In this document: positions 43,160-50,794 of the stretch, piece after piece
Layout of the letters: each line of letters starts with the position of its first letter
Position numbering within the stretch: the stretch's first letter is position 1
Assembly (NCBI GenBank): GCA_031388585.1
Contig: JANMRU010000390.1
Span: 1 to 52,883, forward strand
Direction: 5' to 3'
Length of the DNA: 52,883 nt
DNA from: PCC-6802 sp031388585
GTDB taxonomy: Bacteria > Cyanobacteriota > Cyanobacteriia > Pseudanabaenales > Pseudanabaenaceae
The notes under the pieces: generated by a model
The model's database searches: none
What the model was told of the DNA's origin: nothing
The model's input: the letters and a program-made list of their open reading frames with translations, nothing else
Made by a program: the position numbers and the translations under genes

Positions 43160-44131
43160 GTGGAAGTTTTAGGAATGGAAGCTGCGAATAGGTTTGACGG
43201 AAGTTGTCGAGACAAGGATTTCCTACGGGTGGTTTTGCTAGATTCTAGTTTGACCGTATGTCAAGCGATTTCGGCTGAATTAAGAAAGGATAATCATATT
43301 TCTGTTAGTTGCACCAGCCGTGACGAGGCAAGTCAGGCAATTGCCTCCCAGAAACCAGACTTACTAATTATCGGCTATTTAGGAGAAGTAAGCTGTTTAG
43401 AAGTATTTCGTGAATACACCAAACAGAGTCCAGATTTGCCAATGGTTTTGCTGTCTCATACCCCTGAAGTAAATCAATTTTTTAGGGAATGGGTAATCGC
43501 TCATGGTGGCTATGATGTTGTAAGTTGGTTCCCAGAAAGATTGAGTCTTTTAAGGGAAGCTTTGCAAAGGCTGTGGCCTCCCAAACAAAGTCTTCCACCA
43601 ACACCTGAGATTGCAGTAGAAGTCAAAAAGGTGGCAGCACCAACTCCAACACCAAGCCTGGCGGAACGCATCCCGCAGGGAATCGCGGCACCACCAATTG
43701 ATGAAAGTTTGCAGACACCGGCGGAAAGAGCTTTAGGAGTCAAAGAGGTTGCAACTCCAGCGCCCAAATTGAGTCCGACCGTATCTTCACAGGCTTTAAC
43801 GTACAACCAAACCCTTGCGGCACTCAATCAGATCTCAGAATCTAGCCTGATCTATTTTGGCGGTCTAGTAATTGGTAATTACTGGAAAAAAGCCCTTGCC
43901 AGCCTTGTTCAAGCACACCCCTGGCTGCAATGTTGGTCAGTTAACCACACTGGGGTGATTTCGTTCTCCAGCGAGACAAATCCCGAAGATTTGCTCACGG
44001 ATGAGCAATTTCAAAGCGTGAAGCTTTGGGTTAAGGCTTTTATCAAAGAATGCGATCAAATTATCGGCGAGTACGCGGAGCTGTTGCAAGAAAGCAACCC
44101 ATCCAAAGAAGTATCCCAGATTATCGCTTAA
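43160..44131 (+). CDS. Degenerate response-regulator protein (first gene of the V4R cluster)
   Basis: 323 aa from GTG 43160, favoured because AGGA lies 8 nt upstream; TTG 43145 and ATG 43175 are alternatives. Residues about 21-130 have receiver-domain layout (VVLLDSSLTVCQAI..., PDLLIIGYLGEVSCLEVF, PMVLLSHTP) but the phospho-acceptor Asp is Gly (in IIGY) and the Lys of the last strand is missing, so it should not be phosphorylated. A Pro/Ala-rich linker (about 135-215) leads to a C-terminal domain with LNQISESSLIYFGGLVIGNYWKKALASL and HPWLQCWSVNHTG, which I do not recognise. A 283-bp gap separates it from the next gene. Confidence 0.75.
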   Translation: MEVLGMEAANRFDGSCRDKDFLRVVLLDSSLTVCQAISAELRKDNHISVSCTSRDEASQAIASQKPDLLIIGYLGEVSCLEVFREYTKQSPDLPMVLLSHTPEVNQFFREWVIAHGGYDVVSWFPERLSLLREALQRLWPPKQSLPPTPEIAVEVKKVAAPTPTPSLAERIPQGIAAPPIDESLQTPAERALGVKEVATPAPKLSPTVSSQALTYNQTLAALNQISESSLIYFGGLVIGNYWKKALASLVQAHPWLQCWSVNHTGVISFSSETNPEDLLTDEQFQSVKLWVKAFIKECDQIIGEYAELLQESNPSKEVSQIIA

Positions 44132-44414
44132 TGGTAATTTTCACTGCACAAATATTACATAAATACTGACAAAATCACGTAGCATCAGCAAATTATTTAC
44201 CCGAAGAGATCTCTAGCAAGGCAATCTTGGCAAAAACATGAAGTTAACTCAACTAGTTTTTTAGAACGTTTGGCATTTAATAATAATAAAAATTATTTAG
44301 CAGCAGTGATAGCAATGAGTAAAAGTTGGGAATAATAGAGGAATCGGTTACAGAAAATTAAATTTCGAGATTGTAAGCACTATAAACTCAATTTAATACG
44401 GGGGATAAAAAACT

Positions 44415-45386
44415 ATGCCTCAGACTAATCAGACGGATAAAAAATCGAATATTAATCATTCCATCGATCCAAAATTGAGTTCTACTGCACTACGTATAGT
44501 AATTGCTGAGTCTGACCCAGTTATTAGGCAAAGACTGCTTAAAACTATTGAAGGAAATGGCAAACTTGTCTACCCTTGCTCGGAATATACAGAATTAGTG
44601 CAAACCATATCAACAGGGGCTGCCGATTTATTAATCCTGGGTAATATTGAGCAGGGTAGTTGCTTCGAAATCCTTCGCCTCTGTAATAAAGAATGGCAAG
44701 ATTTACCAGTTATTTTGGTGTCCCACGAACCCACCATTCCAGACTTCTATCGCCATGCGATCGCAGAGAAAAAGGGCATGGGAGAAGTGGTTAGTAGTGA
44801 TTTAGCAAATCACAACGAACTAGTTCGTGTAGTTCAGAATGTCACTGGTGTCATTCGCGCCCAGAAGCAGGTTCTAGCGATGGATTTACAGCCTCCAAGC
44901 AACTATGAAACCTTTGTCCCTCTCCAAATTGATGGGGAATTAACAACTGCGGCAACTGGGACTACCCTGCTGAACGTTCTGCTGGAAAACAAAGTAAATG
45001 TCCTGAAAGCCTGCGGTGGAAATGGCCGCTGTGCTACCTGCCATGTATTTATCGAGCAAGGGATGGATTGTCTCTCCGCTCCTACAGACCAGGAGCGTAT
45101 GACACTGAGCTTAATGCGGATCGAGCAAACTAATGCGCGCCTTGCCTGTCAGTGTAAGGTTCTAGCCCAAGGTGTCGAGCTAAGCGTGCCAAAGGGCAAA
45201 TACGTTGCCTCCGAAGCAGAGTTAGAATCACTGGTTGGCAAAAAAGCCCAGCAATCTCTCATCCATCCGATTACGGGCGAAATTTTAGTGCAAGAAGGCA
45301 AGTTGATCCTGCGATCGGCTTTAGAGAAGATGCAAGAGTTGAGTATCAAGTTTGAGAAAGAAATGGGTGGTTTACTTTCAAAGTAA
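44415..45386 (+). CDS. Pseudo-receiver fused to [2Fe-2S] ferredoxin domain
   Basis: 323 aa. Residues about 25-145 are receiver-like (IVIAESDPVIRQRLLKTI, ADLLILGNIEQGSCFEIL, VILVSHEP) with Gly76 in place of the phospho-acceptor Asp, as in the preceding gene. Residues about 165-262 are a ferredoxin: ACGGNGRCATCHVF gives Cys200, Cys206, Cys209 (C-x5-C-x2-C), and LACQCKV supplies the fourth ligand (Cys245 or 247). This spacing is adrenodoxin-like, not the C-x4-C-x2-C photosynthetic PetF type. The C-terminal about 60 residues are helical. Start ATG 44415; V4R gene follows after 13 bp. Confidence 0.87.
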   Translation: MPQTNQTDKKSNINHSIDPKLSSTALRIVIAESDPVIRQRLLKTIEGNGKLVYPCSEYTELVQTISTGAADLLILGNIEQGSCFEILRLCNKEWQDLPVILVSHEPTIPDFYRHAIAEKKGMGEVVSSDLANHNELVRVVQNVTGVIRAQKQVLAMDLQPPSNYETFVPLQIDGELTTAATGTTLLNVLLENKVNVLKACGGNGRCATCHVFIEQGMDCLSAPTDQERMTLSLMRIEQTNARLACQCKVLAQGVELSVPKGKYVASEAELESLVGKKAQQSLIHPITGEILVQEGKLILRSALEKMQELSIKFEKEMGGLLSK

Positions 45387-45399
45387 GGAGAATTAAATT

Positions 45400-46122
45400 A
45401 TGACTGAAATTATGACTGAGATACGTTCTTTTCAGACACCTGCCCTTCCGATGAAGTCTTTGTGGAAGGTGTGCCACTACAGCCGCTACACTTTCTTCAA
45501 CTTTGATATGAAGCAAGGTGAAGTCAAGGATTACCATCAGCAGCGCAATATCTTAGCCGGGGAAGAATTTATTGTTTCTTTGCTGAAGGGCTTAGAACAT
45601 GAAGTTGGGGATTCCGCAGGTTGGCTGCTTTACATGATCGGACAAAATTGGGGTAAGCAAGATGCGATCGATTTTGAAAAATGGTTTATGCAGTACTATG
45701 ACTTGACGCTAAAAACTGCCAACCTTGAATTTGCGATGGAGACCTGGTGGTGGCCTCTAACTGCTCAAGGATGGGGAACGTGGAAATTAGACCTTAGCGC
45801 ACTAAAAGAAGGTTTCATCTTTGTCGATCTGTTTGACTCGGCTGTAGCAAAGACACTTGGCTATGTAGGCAAACCTGTATGTCATCTTTATGCTGGACTT
45901 TTAGCTGGCTTCTTCAGTGTAGTGTTCGAAAAAAACCTTAGCAGTACCGAAGTGCAGTGCTATGCGATGGGCAACGATTTTTGTCGGTTTTTAGTTGGTT
46001 CAGAAAAGCGTATACGCGCCACTGAATTCTGGATCTCTTCAGGTGCGACTGCCTCTGACATTGCAAATCGCTTTATGGCAGAAGAAATTCCCGCTGATGT
46101 CGAACTCTTAGTTAGGAGTTGA
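45400..46122 (+). CDS. V4R-domain protein with Cys-x7-Cys pair
   Basis: 240 aa, ATG 45400 after AAGGAG. The C-terminal half is a V4R domain (BchJ vinyl-4-reductase family fold): LKEGFIFVDLFDSAVAKTLG, VCHLYAGLLAGFFSVVFEKNL and VQCYAMGNDFCRFLV, whose Cys187 and Cys195 are the usual conserved pair. V4R domains bind small hydrophobic molecules; BchJ assists chlorophyll-pathway reduction. The N-terminal half is a partner helical domain rich in Trp (WWWPLTAQGWGTW). Closely linked to the ferredoxin fusion upstream and, 6 bp on, to the repeat protein downstream. Confidence 0.87.
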   Translation: MTEIMTEIRSFQTPALPMKSLWKVCHYSRYTFFNFDMKQGEVKDYHQQRNILAGEEFIVSLLKGLEHEVGDSAGWLLYMIGQNWGKQDAIDFEKWFMQYYDLTLKTANLEFAMETWWWPLTAQGWGTWKLDLSALKEGFIFVDLFDSAVAKTLGYVGKPVCHLYAGLLAGFFSVVFEKNLSSTEVQCYAMGNDFCRFLVGSEKRIRATEFWISSGATASDIANRFMAEEIPADVELLVRS

Positions 46123-46128
46123 TAAGGT

Positions 46129-46656
46129 ATGAGAAGAAGTCGTAGTAAAAATTCCTCAAGGATTCCTGGAACAGGTATTTTCAACCAACTACTAAGTTTG
46201 GCGGAAGGCGTTTGGAGTAGCTTGCGACGCTTTTTGAGGCGTTTACTTCTGCCAAATCGAGGTAGGCGCAACCGCGTAGAAGTACAGGCAGAAAATTCTC
46301 ATGATTTTTGTCCTCTTGTGGGACTAGAAAAGTTCCGCAAAGCGGAATCTTTGACGGTTGATGAGCTAATGGCAAACGTCGAGTGGCGAGGAGTTGAGCG
46401 AAATACTCAGCGACGCAAATCCAAGCCAGCTCTAAATAAAACTGCGCTGACTCCTGGTCTTGTCGCAACTCAAGAAATATCTTCTAAGAATTTCCATATT
46501 TGCTCTCTTGCAGGTGTAGAACAGTACAGTAATCATGAATCTTTAACGGTTAACAATCTAATGGAGAAGGTGCAGTGGCGTGTTCCCAAGTCTACCAATA
46601 AGACTTCTTCGACACAAAGTGTTGCCACAGTGCAGAAAGAGATTAATTGGGATTGA
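46129..46656 (+). CDS. Basic protein with duplicated ~32-residue motif, no known family
   Basis: 175 aa, starting 6 bp after the V4R stop, so probably translationally coupled. N-terminal 50 residues are very basic and include an amphipathic run LLSLAEGVWSSLRRFLRRLL that could dock on a membrane. Two copies of one motif follow at about 57-89 and 121-152: C-x-L-x-G-[LV]-E-x-[FY]-x4-ESLTV-x2-LM-x2-V-x-W-R. They are joined by a Lys-rich linker. I know no family with this repeat. It looks like a scaffold whose two motifs bind the same partner. Function inferred only from place. Confidence 0.75.
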   Translation: MRRSRSKNSSRIPGTGIFNQLLSLAEGVWSSLRRFLRRLLLPNRGRRNRVEVQAENSHDFCPLVGLEKFRKAESLTVDELMANVEWRGVERNTQRRKSKPALNKTALTPGLVATQEISSKNFHICSLAGVEQYSNHESLTVNNLMEKVQWRVPKSTNKTSSTQSVATVQKEINWD

Positions 46657-46738
46657 AATTTCCCCAGACCTTACCAAAATAGAGAGACATCAAGCCCACC
46701 ATCAGTAAAAAATAATATTAATTAAGGAGACCAGAGAC

Positions 46739-47203
46739 ATGATTACTTTATTAGAAGAAGTTCTAGAACGGGCAGATGGCAATTACGTAAGTGCCCAAGA
46801 TTTGCGGCTTTTAGATAATGCACTATCTTCTTGGCAGGCTAGAAAAGGTGCTTACAATGCTTTGCAGCAGAAGGAAGCCGAGATCATTAAAGAAGCTGTT
46901 GAATCCATGAGAAATGGCGAGCCTTTTGAGGCAAAACCGATGGACAGTCTAGGTGTAGATCGATGCCAACGAGACATGACTATGGGACTGCGTTGTTGTG
47001 CACTTGCCATGCTAATGCAAGATGAAGAAATGCTCAAAGATCGCGTCCTGTACTGGCAACAGAATATTTTCCTGGCAATGCAACTCAATTATCAAGGCTA
47101 CAAGTTTCTCTGGCAAGCGGTAAAGTCTCAACTACCAATCGATCAGGCAGGATTATTGAACCCCTACCTCAAAATGGCGCACGAAATGATCGCTGGAAAG
47201 TAA
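46739..47203 (+). CDS. Stand-alone phycobilisome-fold (allophycocyanin-like) protein with bilin-type Cys
   Basis: 154 aa. Globin-like phycobiliprotein pattern: LRLLDNALSSWQARKGAYNAL (helix A/B region), then VDRCQRDMTMGLRCCALAMLMQDEEMLKDRVL, aligning with the C-x-R-D-x4-L-R-Y block of phycobiliprotein subunits. Cys76, Arg78, Asp79 and Arg85 match the bilin-binding Cys84 and its Arg/Asp partners. It is divergent and not an antenna subunit. It may sense or carry a bilin or simply use the fold. Start ATG 46739 with AAGGAG upstream; 82-bp gap after the repeat protein. Confidence 0.82.
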   Translation: MITLLEEVLERADGNYVSAQDLRLLDNALSSWQARKGAYNALQQKEAEIIKEAVESMRNGEPFEAKPMDSLGVDRCQRDMTMGLRCCALAMLMQDEEMLKDRVLYWQQNIFLAMQLNYQGYKFLWQAVKSQLPIDQAGLLNPYLKMAHEMIAGK

Positions 47204-47227
47204 ATTTATCTTGCAAGGAGAACGATA

Positions 47228-47872
47228 ATGGGAATTACTGAAATGCGGAAGGAGTCAATTCCTTCTAACTACTTCAATCCAAGGGCTTATGTTAAGTCCG
47301 ATCCTGCTTCAGGACTCTTAGCTACCCGACAAGGCAAACGTTTGATTGCTGTGCCAGAGATATTAATTAATAGTATCCACGCGACCTTGCAGTCTGAAGC
47401 AGGAGAAGCTGCCTCTATTGCTTTTTATACATTTGGGGTCAGTTGGGGCAAGACTTTCTTTGAAAGAACGCGCAAAGAAATGGAAGTGTATTATGGCACA
47501 ACCATTGCGCAAATGAATGCTCCAGAGTTTTTTGCTAATCTTCAGCAAATCTGGGCAGTACATGGGTTAGGGAAAATCATCGTAGATTTTTCCATTGCCG
47601 AAGATGGTATTTTACTTGTGACAATTGAGAACTCTGGTATATCAATTGTTAAAGAGAATGCCGAATCTAAATCTTTCAGTGTGGAAGCAGGATTTTTGGC
47701 GGGATGGTTTTCGGCCCAAACTAGTCAAGACTTGAGTGCCTGTGCAACTGACTGGAATCTAAGCCCTCGTCGTACGCAATATCTGATTGGGGCAAAAGCG
47801 CATATCGAGCAAATTCAGCAAAACTATGTGAGTAAAGGCATGAGAACATCTGACATCTTAAAAGACCTTTAG
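47228..47872 (+). CDS. V4R-domain protein, second paralogue (Cys pair lost)
   Basis: 214 aa, ATG 47228 after AAGGAGAA. The layout repeats that of the protein at 45400: an N-terminal helical half (AAS IAFYTFGVSWGKTFFER region) and a V4R half with FSVEAGFLAGWFSAQTSQDLSACATD and RTQYLIGAKAHIEQI. At the places of Cys187 and Cys195 of the first paralogue this one has Asp and Thr by my alignment, so any metal or thiol chemistry is likely lost. Last gene of the cluster; a hairpin terminator follows at 47910. Confidence 0.82.
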   Translation: MGITEMRKESIPSNYFNPRAYVKSDPASGLLATRQGKRLIAVPEILINSIHATLQSEAGEAASIAFYTFGVSWGKTFFERTRKEMEVYYGTTIAQMNAPEFFANLQQIWAVHGLGKIIVDFSIAEDGILLVTIENSGISIVKENAESKSFSVEAGFLAGWFSAQTSQDLSACATDWNLSPRRTQYLIGAKAHIEQIQQNYVSKGMRTSDILKDL

Positions 47873-47909
47873 TAGTCAGATTTGCTTGTAAGACATCTTC
47901 TGAATGCAG

Positions 47910-47931
47910 GAGCAGACTTACTAGTCTGCTC
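47910..47931. terminator. Hairpin terminator after the V4R cluster
   Basis: GAGCAGACT pairs exactly with AGTCTGCTC around a 4-nt loop, 38 bp after the stop of the last V4R gene and before the convergent lipoprotein stop (47968). It probably ends both transcripts. Confidence 0.6.
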
Positions 47932-47967
47932 ATACGCTTAAATCCTTTTGCTCGTCAGGAGATAAAA

Positions 47968-48435
47968 CTAGTTACTAGCACAATATTTCTGAAGCTCTTG
48001 TTCAGCACTAATGAGCTTTGGCGCTACATCTTGCAGAGTTTTAGCGCTACTGCCAGCTTTTGCAACATCTTTATTTTTAATTGCACCAGATAAATCGCGC
48101 ATACTTGTAACGCTAGCCCCAACTAGGTCAGCATACTGAGTTTGAAAAGATTTAAGTTTGTCATCGCTAAACCCGATTCCTTTTATATCATTGTTGAGGC
48201 CGTCTAGCTGGTCGGCAATTTGACCGATTTTGTCGGCTATCTTGTTTGGATCGGTCAAATTCCTTAGATCCTGAGAACTAGAAGCAACATCCTTAGCTTT
48301 ATTCGCAACCGTTGTAAATTTGTTGCATTGTGCTATCTTGCTCTCCCCACACCCAAAGGTCAGGAAGCCAACCGAAGTAGCAGCGATCACTACCGAAATA
48401 AACCTTTTAGGTAAAATATTCTTGAGGGAGATCAT
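47968..48435 (-). CDS. Putative lipoprotein of unknown function
   Basis: 155 aa. Basic start, hydrophobic stretch FISVVIAATSVGFLTFGC, with a lipobox-like Cys at about 29, so probably a lipid-anchored envelope protein. The mature part is predicted helical and repetitive in Asn/Asp/Lys (DKIGQIADQLDGLNNDI). A second pair of Cys (near CNKF and the final KYC) could form a disulphide. Cyanobacteria have such single-domain helical lipoproteins with no known role. Start ATG at 48435. Confidence 0.75.
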   Translation of the reverse strand: MISLKNILPKRFISVVIAATSVGFLTFGCGESKIAQCNKFTTVANKAKDVASSSQDLRNLTDPNKIADKIGQIADQLDGLNNDIKGIGFSDDKLKSFQTQYADLVGASVTSMRDLSGAIKNKDVAKAGSSAKTLQDVAPKLISAEQELQKYCASN

Positions 48436-48476
48436 TGGTACAAACCTAACGATTTTTCAGGGCTAGAATAGCACAA

Positions 48477-49196
48477 TTAACCTGCTGTCTCGATCAATTC
48501 CATCAGGTTACTAACACTAGTGCTGCTGTCCTTTGCTTTATCTTCATCCAATTCGCGATCGCGATACAACCATATACCATTTATTCCAGCTGCTTTTGCG
48601 CCCTGATAATCCTCTTCATAGCTATCCCCAATATGCCAGACTCTCGCGGCATGGCAATTATATTTTCTCAATCCATAATGAAAGATTGCTACATCTGGTT
48701 TTGCTACTCCAACTTCAGTTGAAATGGTCACAGAGTCAAAGAAATGGGATAGGTTTAATGCTTCTAAAACTGGATAAAGCCTGCTGTCAAAATTAGAGAT
48801 CACTCCTAATCTAATCCCCATACTCTGCCAATAGGCTAGTGCTACTGGCACGTCATCATAAACACACCAAGCAGATGCTTGGGCAAAGTAGTCGTAAAGG
48901 GGACGAAAAAATGTCTCGAAGTTATTAAACTGCCCAATCGCTCCAGCCTTAGTAAAAGTTTGAACTGCGATCGCCTTCCACCATTGATACTCGCGCTCGG
49001 GAATATCATCGCGCTCGACATTCGGGAAGGCCATTCTGGGGGCTGCCCTAAAGCTTCGGATAAAAGCTCGATCTACAGCTGCCGCCGCGACTGATATACC
49101 TGCTTCACTGGCAAACCGGCTGTAGATTTGGCCTACTCCACCTTGAACTCCAAATAAAGTACCCACAGCATCTAGGAAAATGACATCAGGTTTCAC
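48477..49196 (-). CDS. HAD-superfamily hydrolase (REG-2/HDHD3-like)
   Basis: 239 aa. Motif I is IFLDAVGTLFG (nucleophile Asp, with Val at the usual second-Asp place, as in REG-2-like HADs); motif II region GVISNFDSRL (Ser/Asn), Lys in TEVGVAKPDVAIF, and motif IV HIGDSYEEDYQGAKAAG. A helical cap lies between motif I and II. Likely a phosphatase, but the altered motif I makes activity uncertain. Start ATG at 49196. Confidence 0.87.
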   Translation of the reverse strand: MKPDVIFLDAVGTLFGVQGGVGQIYSRFASEAGISVAAAAVDRAFIRSFRAAPRMAFPNVERDDIPEREYQWWKAIAVQTFTKAGAIGQFNNFETFFRPLYDYFAQASAWCVYDDVPVALAYWQSMGIRLGVISNFDSRLYPVLEALNLSHFFDSVTISTEVGVAKPDVAIFHYGLRKYNCHAARVWHIGDSYEEDYQGAKAAGINGIWLYRDRELDEDKAKDSSTSVSNLMELIETAG

Positions 49197-49546
49197 GTTT
49201 TTTGCTTGCCAGGGAACTGGTTCTCTAAAGGGCCAACGGGTGGGGATATCGCGATCGCTCTTGCGACGCTTGTTAAACTAGCTAGAGATTGTTACACAAT
49301 TCTCACTTCTCAAAAAATTTTACTAACCCAAGATATACCCAAACGGAGCTAAGCCGCATATTATCATAGCGGTAATACTCTGGCTCCTGAGTTTTCCCAC
49401 GATCTCACTGGACTTACGCATTGACAAAAGAACCCCCACTAAAGCTGGGTTTGGGGCAAGGCCCTTAAACTTCCCTTTCTTTTTTGGCGCACTGTGTGTA
49501 AGTCCTACCTTAACTATTACTCAAGTTTATTGGAAATGTAGAATCT
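49197..49546. other. 350-bp gap with MITE-like element before the UXS gene
   Basis: No gene seen. The right half is occupied by the repeat at 49409-49506. The left part holds no motif I recognise. Confidence 0.5.
49409..49506. repeat. ~100-bp MITE-like element with GGACTTAC ends
   Basis: TGGACTTACGCA at the left end faces TGTGTAAGTCCT at the right end: inverted terminal repeats about 98 bp apart (one mismatch in the core). The interior (AACCCCCACTAAAGCTGGGTTTGGGG...) is non-coding. This end sequence is familiar from cyanobacterial mobile repeats. Confidence 0.65.
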
Positions 49547-50479
49547 ATGCGAATTTTGGTAACTGGCGGTGCTGGTTTTATTGGCTCGCACCTGATCGAT
49601 CGCTTAATGCATCAGGGACATGAAGTAATTTGCCTCGACAATTTTTATACAGGTGATAAACGCAATATCCAGCAATGGCTTGGTCATTTCAACTTTGAAC
49701 TAATTCGCCACGATATTATTGACCCGATTAAGCTTGAGATCGACCAGGTATATCATCTGGCCTGTCCTGCTTCCCCGGTTCATTATCAAGCCAATCCAAT
49801 CAAGACGATTAAAACTAATGTGCTAGGCACTATCAACATGCTGGGGCTAGCCAAGCGTGTGAAAGCCCGATTTTTACTCGCTTCGACTTCGGAGGTCTAT
49901 GGCGATCCTCTAGTGCATCCTCAAACTGAAGAATATTGGGGCAATGTTAATTGCACAGGTATTCGCTCTAACTACGATGAGGGTAAACGTGTTGCCGAGA
50001 CCCTGACATTTGACTACTACCGTCAGCACAAAATGAATATCAGAGTAGCGCGGATCTTTAACACCTATGGCGAACGTATGCAGGAAAATGATGGGCGCGT
50101 AGTTAGTAATTTTATTGCCCAGTCTCTGAGAGGAAATCCCCTGACTGTCTATGGTGATGGCTCCCAAACCCGTAGCTTCTGCCATGTTTCCGACCTTGTA
50201 GAAGGACTGATGCGCTTGATGAATAGCGAGTGCACTGAACCTGTTAATCTTGGCAATCCTGGCGAATATACGATCTTGCAACTGGCCACAATGATTCAAA
50301 AAATGGTGAATCCTGATTCAGAAGTTATTTTTAATCCCCTCCCATTGGACGATCCGCGCCGCCGACAACCTGATATAACCAGAGCGCTCAAATGGTTAGA
50401 TTGGCAACCCACAGTGCCATTGGAAGCGGGACTCACCCGCACAATTGCCGACTTCCGAGTCAGAATATTAGGTAGTTAG
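49547..50479 (+). CDS. UDP-glucuronic acid decarboxylase (UXS), extended SDR
   Basis: 310 aa. NAD-binding motif VTGGAGFIGSHLIDRL, DNFYTGDKRN, VYHLACPASPVHYQANPIKTIKT (UXS hallmark), active-site Ser/Tyr/Lys in STSEVYG and SNYDEGKRVAE, and RIFNTYGERMQENDGRVV. It converts UDP-glucuronate to UDP-xylose. The substrate comes from the dehydrogenase encoded at 50795. The pair supplies UDP-sugars for extracellular polysaccharide or glycosylation. Start ATG at 49547. Confidence 0.93.
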   Translation: MRILVTGGAGFIGSHLIDRLMHQGHEVICLDNFYTGDKRNIQQWLGHFNFELIRHDIIDPIKLEIDQVYHLACPASPVHYQANPIKTIKTNVLGTINMLGLAKRVKARFLLASTSEVYGDPLVHPQTEEYWGNVNCTGIRSNYDEGKRVAETLTFDYYRQHKMNIRVARIFNTYGERMQENDGRVVSNFIAQSLRGNPLTVYGDGSQTRSFCHVSDLVEGLMRLMNSECTEPVNLGNPGEYTILQLATMIQKMVNPDSEVIFNPLPLDDPRRRQPDITRALKWLDWQPTVPLEAGLTRTIADFRVRILGS

Positions 50480-50794
50480 ATTCCTAAATAGCAATCAGTT
50501 TTTATTTGTTTAGGGGTTGAAGAGGTAGAACCCCTTCATGGGGGCGAAGCCCCCACCCCCCAATTTACATTTGATCCAGGACTGCGATATGTTGGCCTGA
50601 ATATTATTTCAAGTTGGAACTTTCTCCATTTTTTTACAATCACTACCTAAACTACAAACTGGGGGAAGTTTTTTGCTTGGATTTAAGGTACTGGGAGAGT
50701 GAAGTTGGTTAGCTTAGTCAGTAGCTGGCTGTTTACCAAGTCCCGCAAGTATCGTTAACTTCTGTACCACTACCTAAAATAACGACTGAAAATT
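50480..50794. other. 315-bp spacer between UXS and UDP-glucose dehydrogenase genes
   Basis: Holds the palindromic repeat at 50489-50589. The remainder is non-coding, ends in the untranslated leader of the dehydrogenase, and shows no further motif that I recognise. Confidence 0.5.
50489..50589. repeat. ~100-bp palindromic repeat, inverted copy of 32168-32247
   Basis: TAGCAATCAGTTTTTATTTG at its left end is the reverse complement of the right end of the 32168 element; the GGGGGCGAAGCCCCC palindrome is in the centre; the right end ACTGCGATA is a divergent copy of the terminal repeat. A second inner stem (GGGGTTGAAGAGGTAGAACCCC) makes it longer. Confidence 0.65.
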
